A stretch of 64,000 nt of DNA from Hyphomicrobiales bacterium (GTDB taxonomy: Bacteria > Pseudomonadota > Alphaproteobacteria > Rhizobiales > Beijerinckiaceae). Shown here piece by piece: positions 63,570-64,000 of the stretch; positions within the stretch are counted from its first letter, which is position 1, and each line of letters opens with the position of its first letter. The stretch spans positions 62,001-126,000 of the forward strand of contig UBNE01000027.1 in NCBI GenBank assembly GCA_900466745.1, in the 5' to 3' direction. The notes beneath the pieces are model-generated. The model made no database searches, was not told where the DNA came from, and saw only the letters and a program-made list of their open reading frames with translations. Both the position numbers and the translations under genes were made by a program.

Positions 63570-64000
63570 ATGACCATCTCCAACGACGACGAACTTCAGG
63601 CGCTCAAGGAAATCGGCGCCATCGTCGCCCGCGCGCTCGCCGCGATGGGCAAGGCGCTCGAGCCCGGCATCACCACCGCCGAGCTCGACGGGATCGGCCG
63701 CGCCTATCTCGAGCGGCACGGCGCCCGCCCCGCCCCGGAACTCGCCTATGACTTCCCGGGCGCGACCTGCATCAGCGTCAACGAGGAGATCGCCCACGGC
63801 ATTCCCGGCGAGCGGCGCATCCTCGCCGGCGACCTCGTCAATATCGACGTCTCGGCGGAGAAGGACGGCTTTTATGGCGACACCGGCGCCTCCTTCGCGG
63901 TTCCGCCGGTCAAGCCGCGGCTGGAACGGCTGTGCCGCGACGGCCGGCGCGCGCTCTGGGCCGGGATCGGGCAGGTCGGCGCCGGCAAGCCGCTCGCCGG
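63570..64000 (+). CDS. map: Methionine aminopeptidase, type I (partial, runs off the window)
   Basis: The first 143 residues of a type I methionine aminopeptidase, cut by the window end. It removes the initiator methionine from nascent proteins. The visible part has the substrate histidine in EEIAHGIPGER and metal ligands in NIDVSAEKDGFYGDTGASF (both aspartates). The start is MTISNDDELQALKEIG. Hyphomicrobiales may have more than one map gene; this could be a second copy, but the visible residues are intact. Confidence 0.92.
   Translation, partial: MTISNDDELQALKEIGAIVARALAAMGKALEPGITTAELDGIGRAYLERHGARPAPELAYDFPGATCISVNEEIAHGIPGERRILAGDLVNIDVSAEKDGFYGDTGASFAVPPVKPRLERLCRDGRRALWAGIGQVGAGKPLA

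Noticed and set aside
1..64000. CRISPR array
   Set aside because: No set of regularly spaced direct repeats with unique spacers was seen; all repeats found are inverted or dispersed.

Overview
The window is a GC-rich stretch of bacterial chromosome. Gene content and style point to an alphaproteobacterium of the order Hyphomicrobiales (Rhizobiales): an Omp25-like barrel with the W-T-G-F-Y-V-G-G signature, a DUF2865 protein, class II DAHP synthase, the short form of phosphatidylserine decarboxylase, the cysS/cimA pair, a gph/rpiA/DUF2059 group, and intergenic palindromes of the CGTCATT and AGAGCA...CCGAAAAG types. A Bosea-like or Methylobacterium-like genome would fit, but the genus is a guess from memory, not a search result. 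Most of the window is ordinary core and accessory metabolism, with about 65 intact protein genes and two tRNAs (Phe-GAA and Val-CAC).

Layout. 1-1.3 kb: a complete P4-type integrase facing left. 1.5-6.2 kb: two unknown overlapping genes convergent with selD, a transglutaminase-like protein translationally coupled to a thioredoxin-like protein that lacks its first active-site cysteine, and two small unknown genes. 6.2-11.8 kb: tRNA-Phe followed by a decayed prophage: the N-terminal part of an integrase, a tail-protein fragment with a nonsense codon, an intact O-acyltransferase (likely a lysogenic-conversion gene), a truncated GH19 endolysin, a nested Rz/Rz1 spanin pair whose Rz has lost its front, a small membrane protein, a frameshifted head-fibre-like gene, and an IS5/IS427-type element with a two-frame transposase. 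11.8-17.1 kb: small unknown genes, maf, an SDR and yacG, a phasin-like gene, and the phosphatidylethanolamine pair pssA/psd. 17.4-31.3 kb: cytochrome P450, an ATM1-type ABC exporter, the cysS/cimA unit with a coupled 36-codon ORF between the two, a CreA-like protein, acetyltransferases, an FAH/DinB pair, an orphan TRAP binding protein and a CHAD protein. 31.5-42.9 kb: MarR regulator, purC, DUF2865, an MHS-type MFS transporter, gltX, an outer-membrane barrel, aroG class II, gor and a Wzy/O-antigen-ligase-like protein. 43.1-50.1 kb: the tripartite tricarboxylate transporter tctCBA, an epimerase, DUF2059, rpiA, gph and tRNA-Val. 50.3-64 kb: a stand-alone Rieske protein, envelope enzymes (lytic transglycosylase with SPOR domain, L,D-transpeptidase, SGNH-like membrane protein), DUF971 divergent from moaA, an uncharacterised three-gene membrane/coiled-coil/vWA-like locus, a soluble MCP-PilZ receptor, solA, a beta-hydroxyacid dehydrogenase and the start of map.

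The features most worth a second look are the three-gene locus at 56.4-59.4 kb (a 4-TM protein overlapping a TM plus coiled-coil protein, then an anchored vWA-like protein), the soluble receptor next to it that carries a PilZ domain, the W-R-G-P-C thioredoxin-fold protein coupled to a transglutaminase, the doubly coupled 36-codon ORF between cysS and cimA, and the prophage remnant in which the acyltransferase survives while every structural gene around it has decayed. Nothing seen amounts to a complete defence system, a CRISPR array or a biosynthetic cluster.
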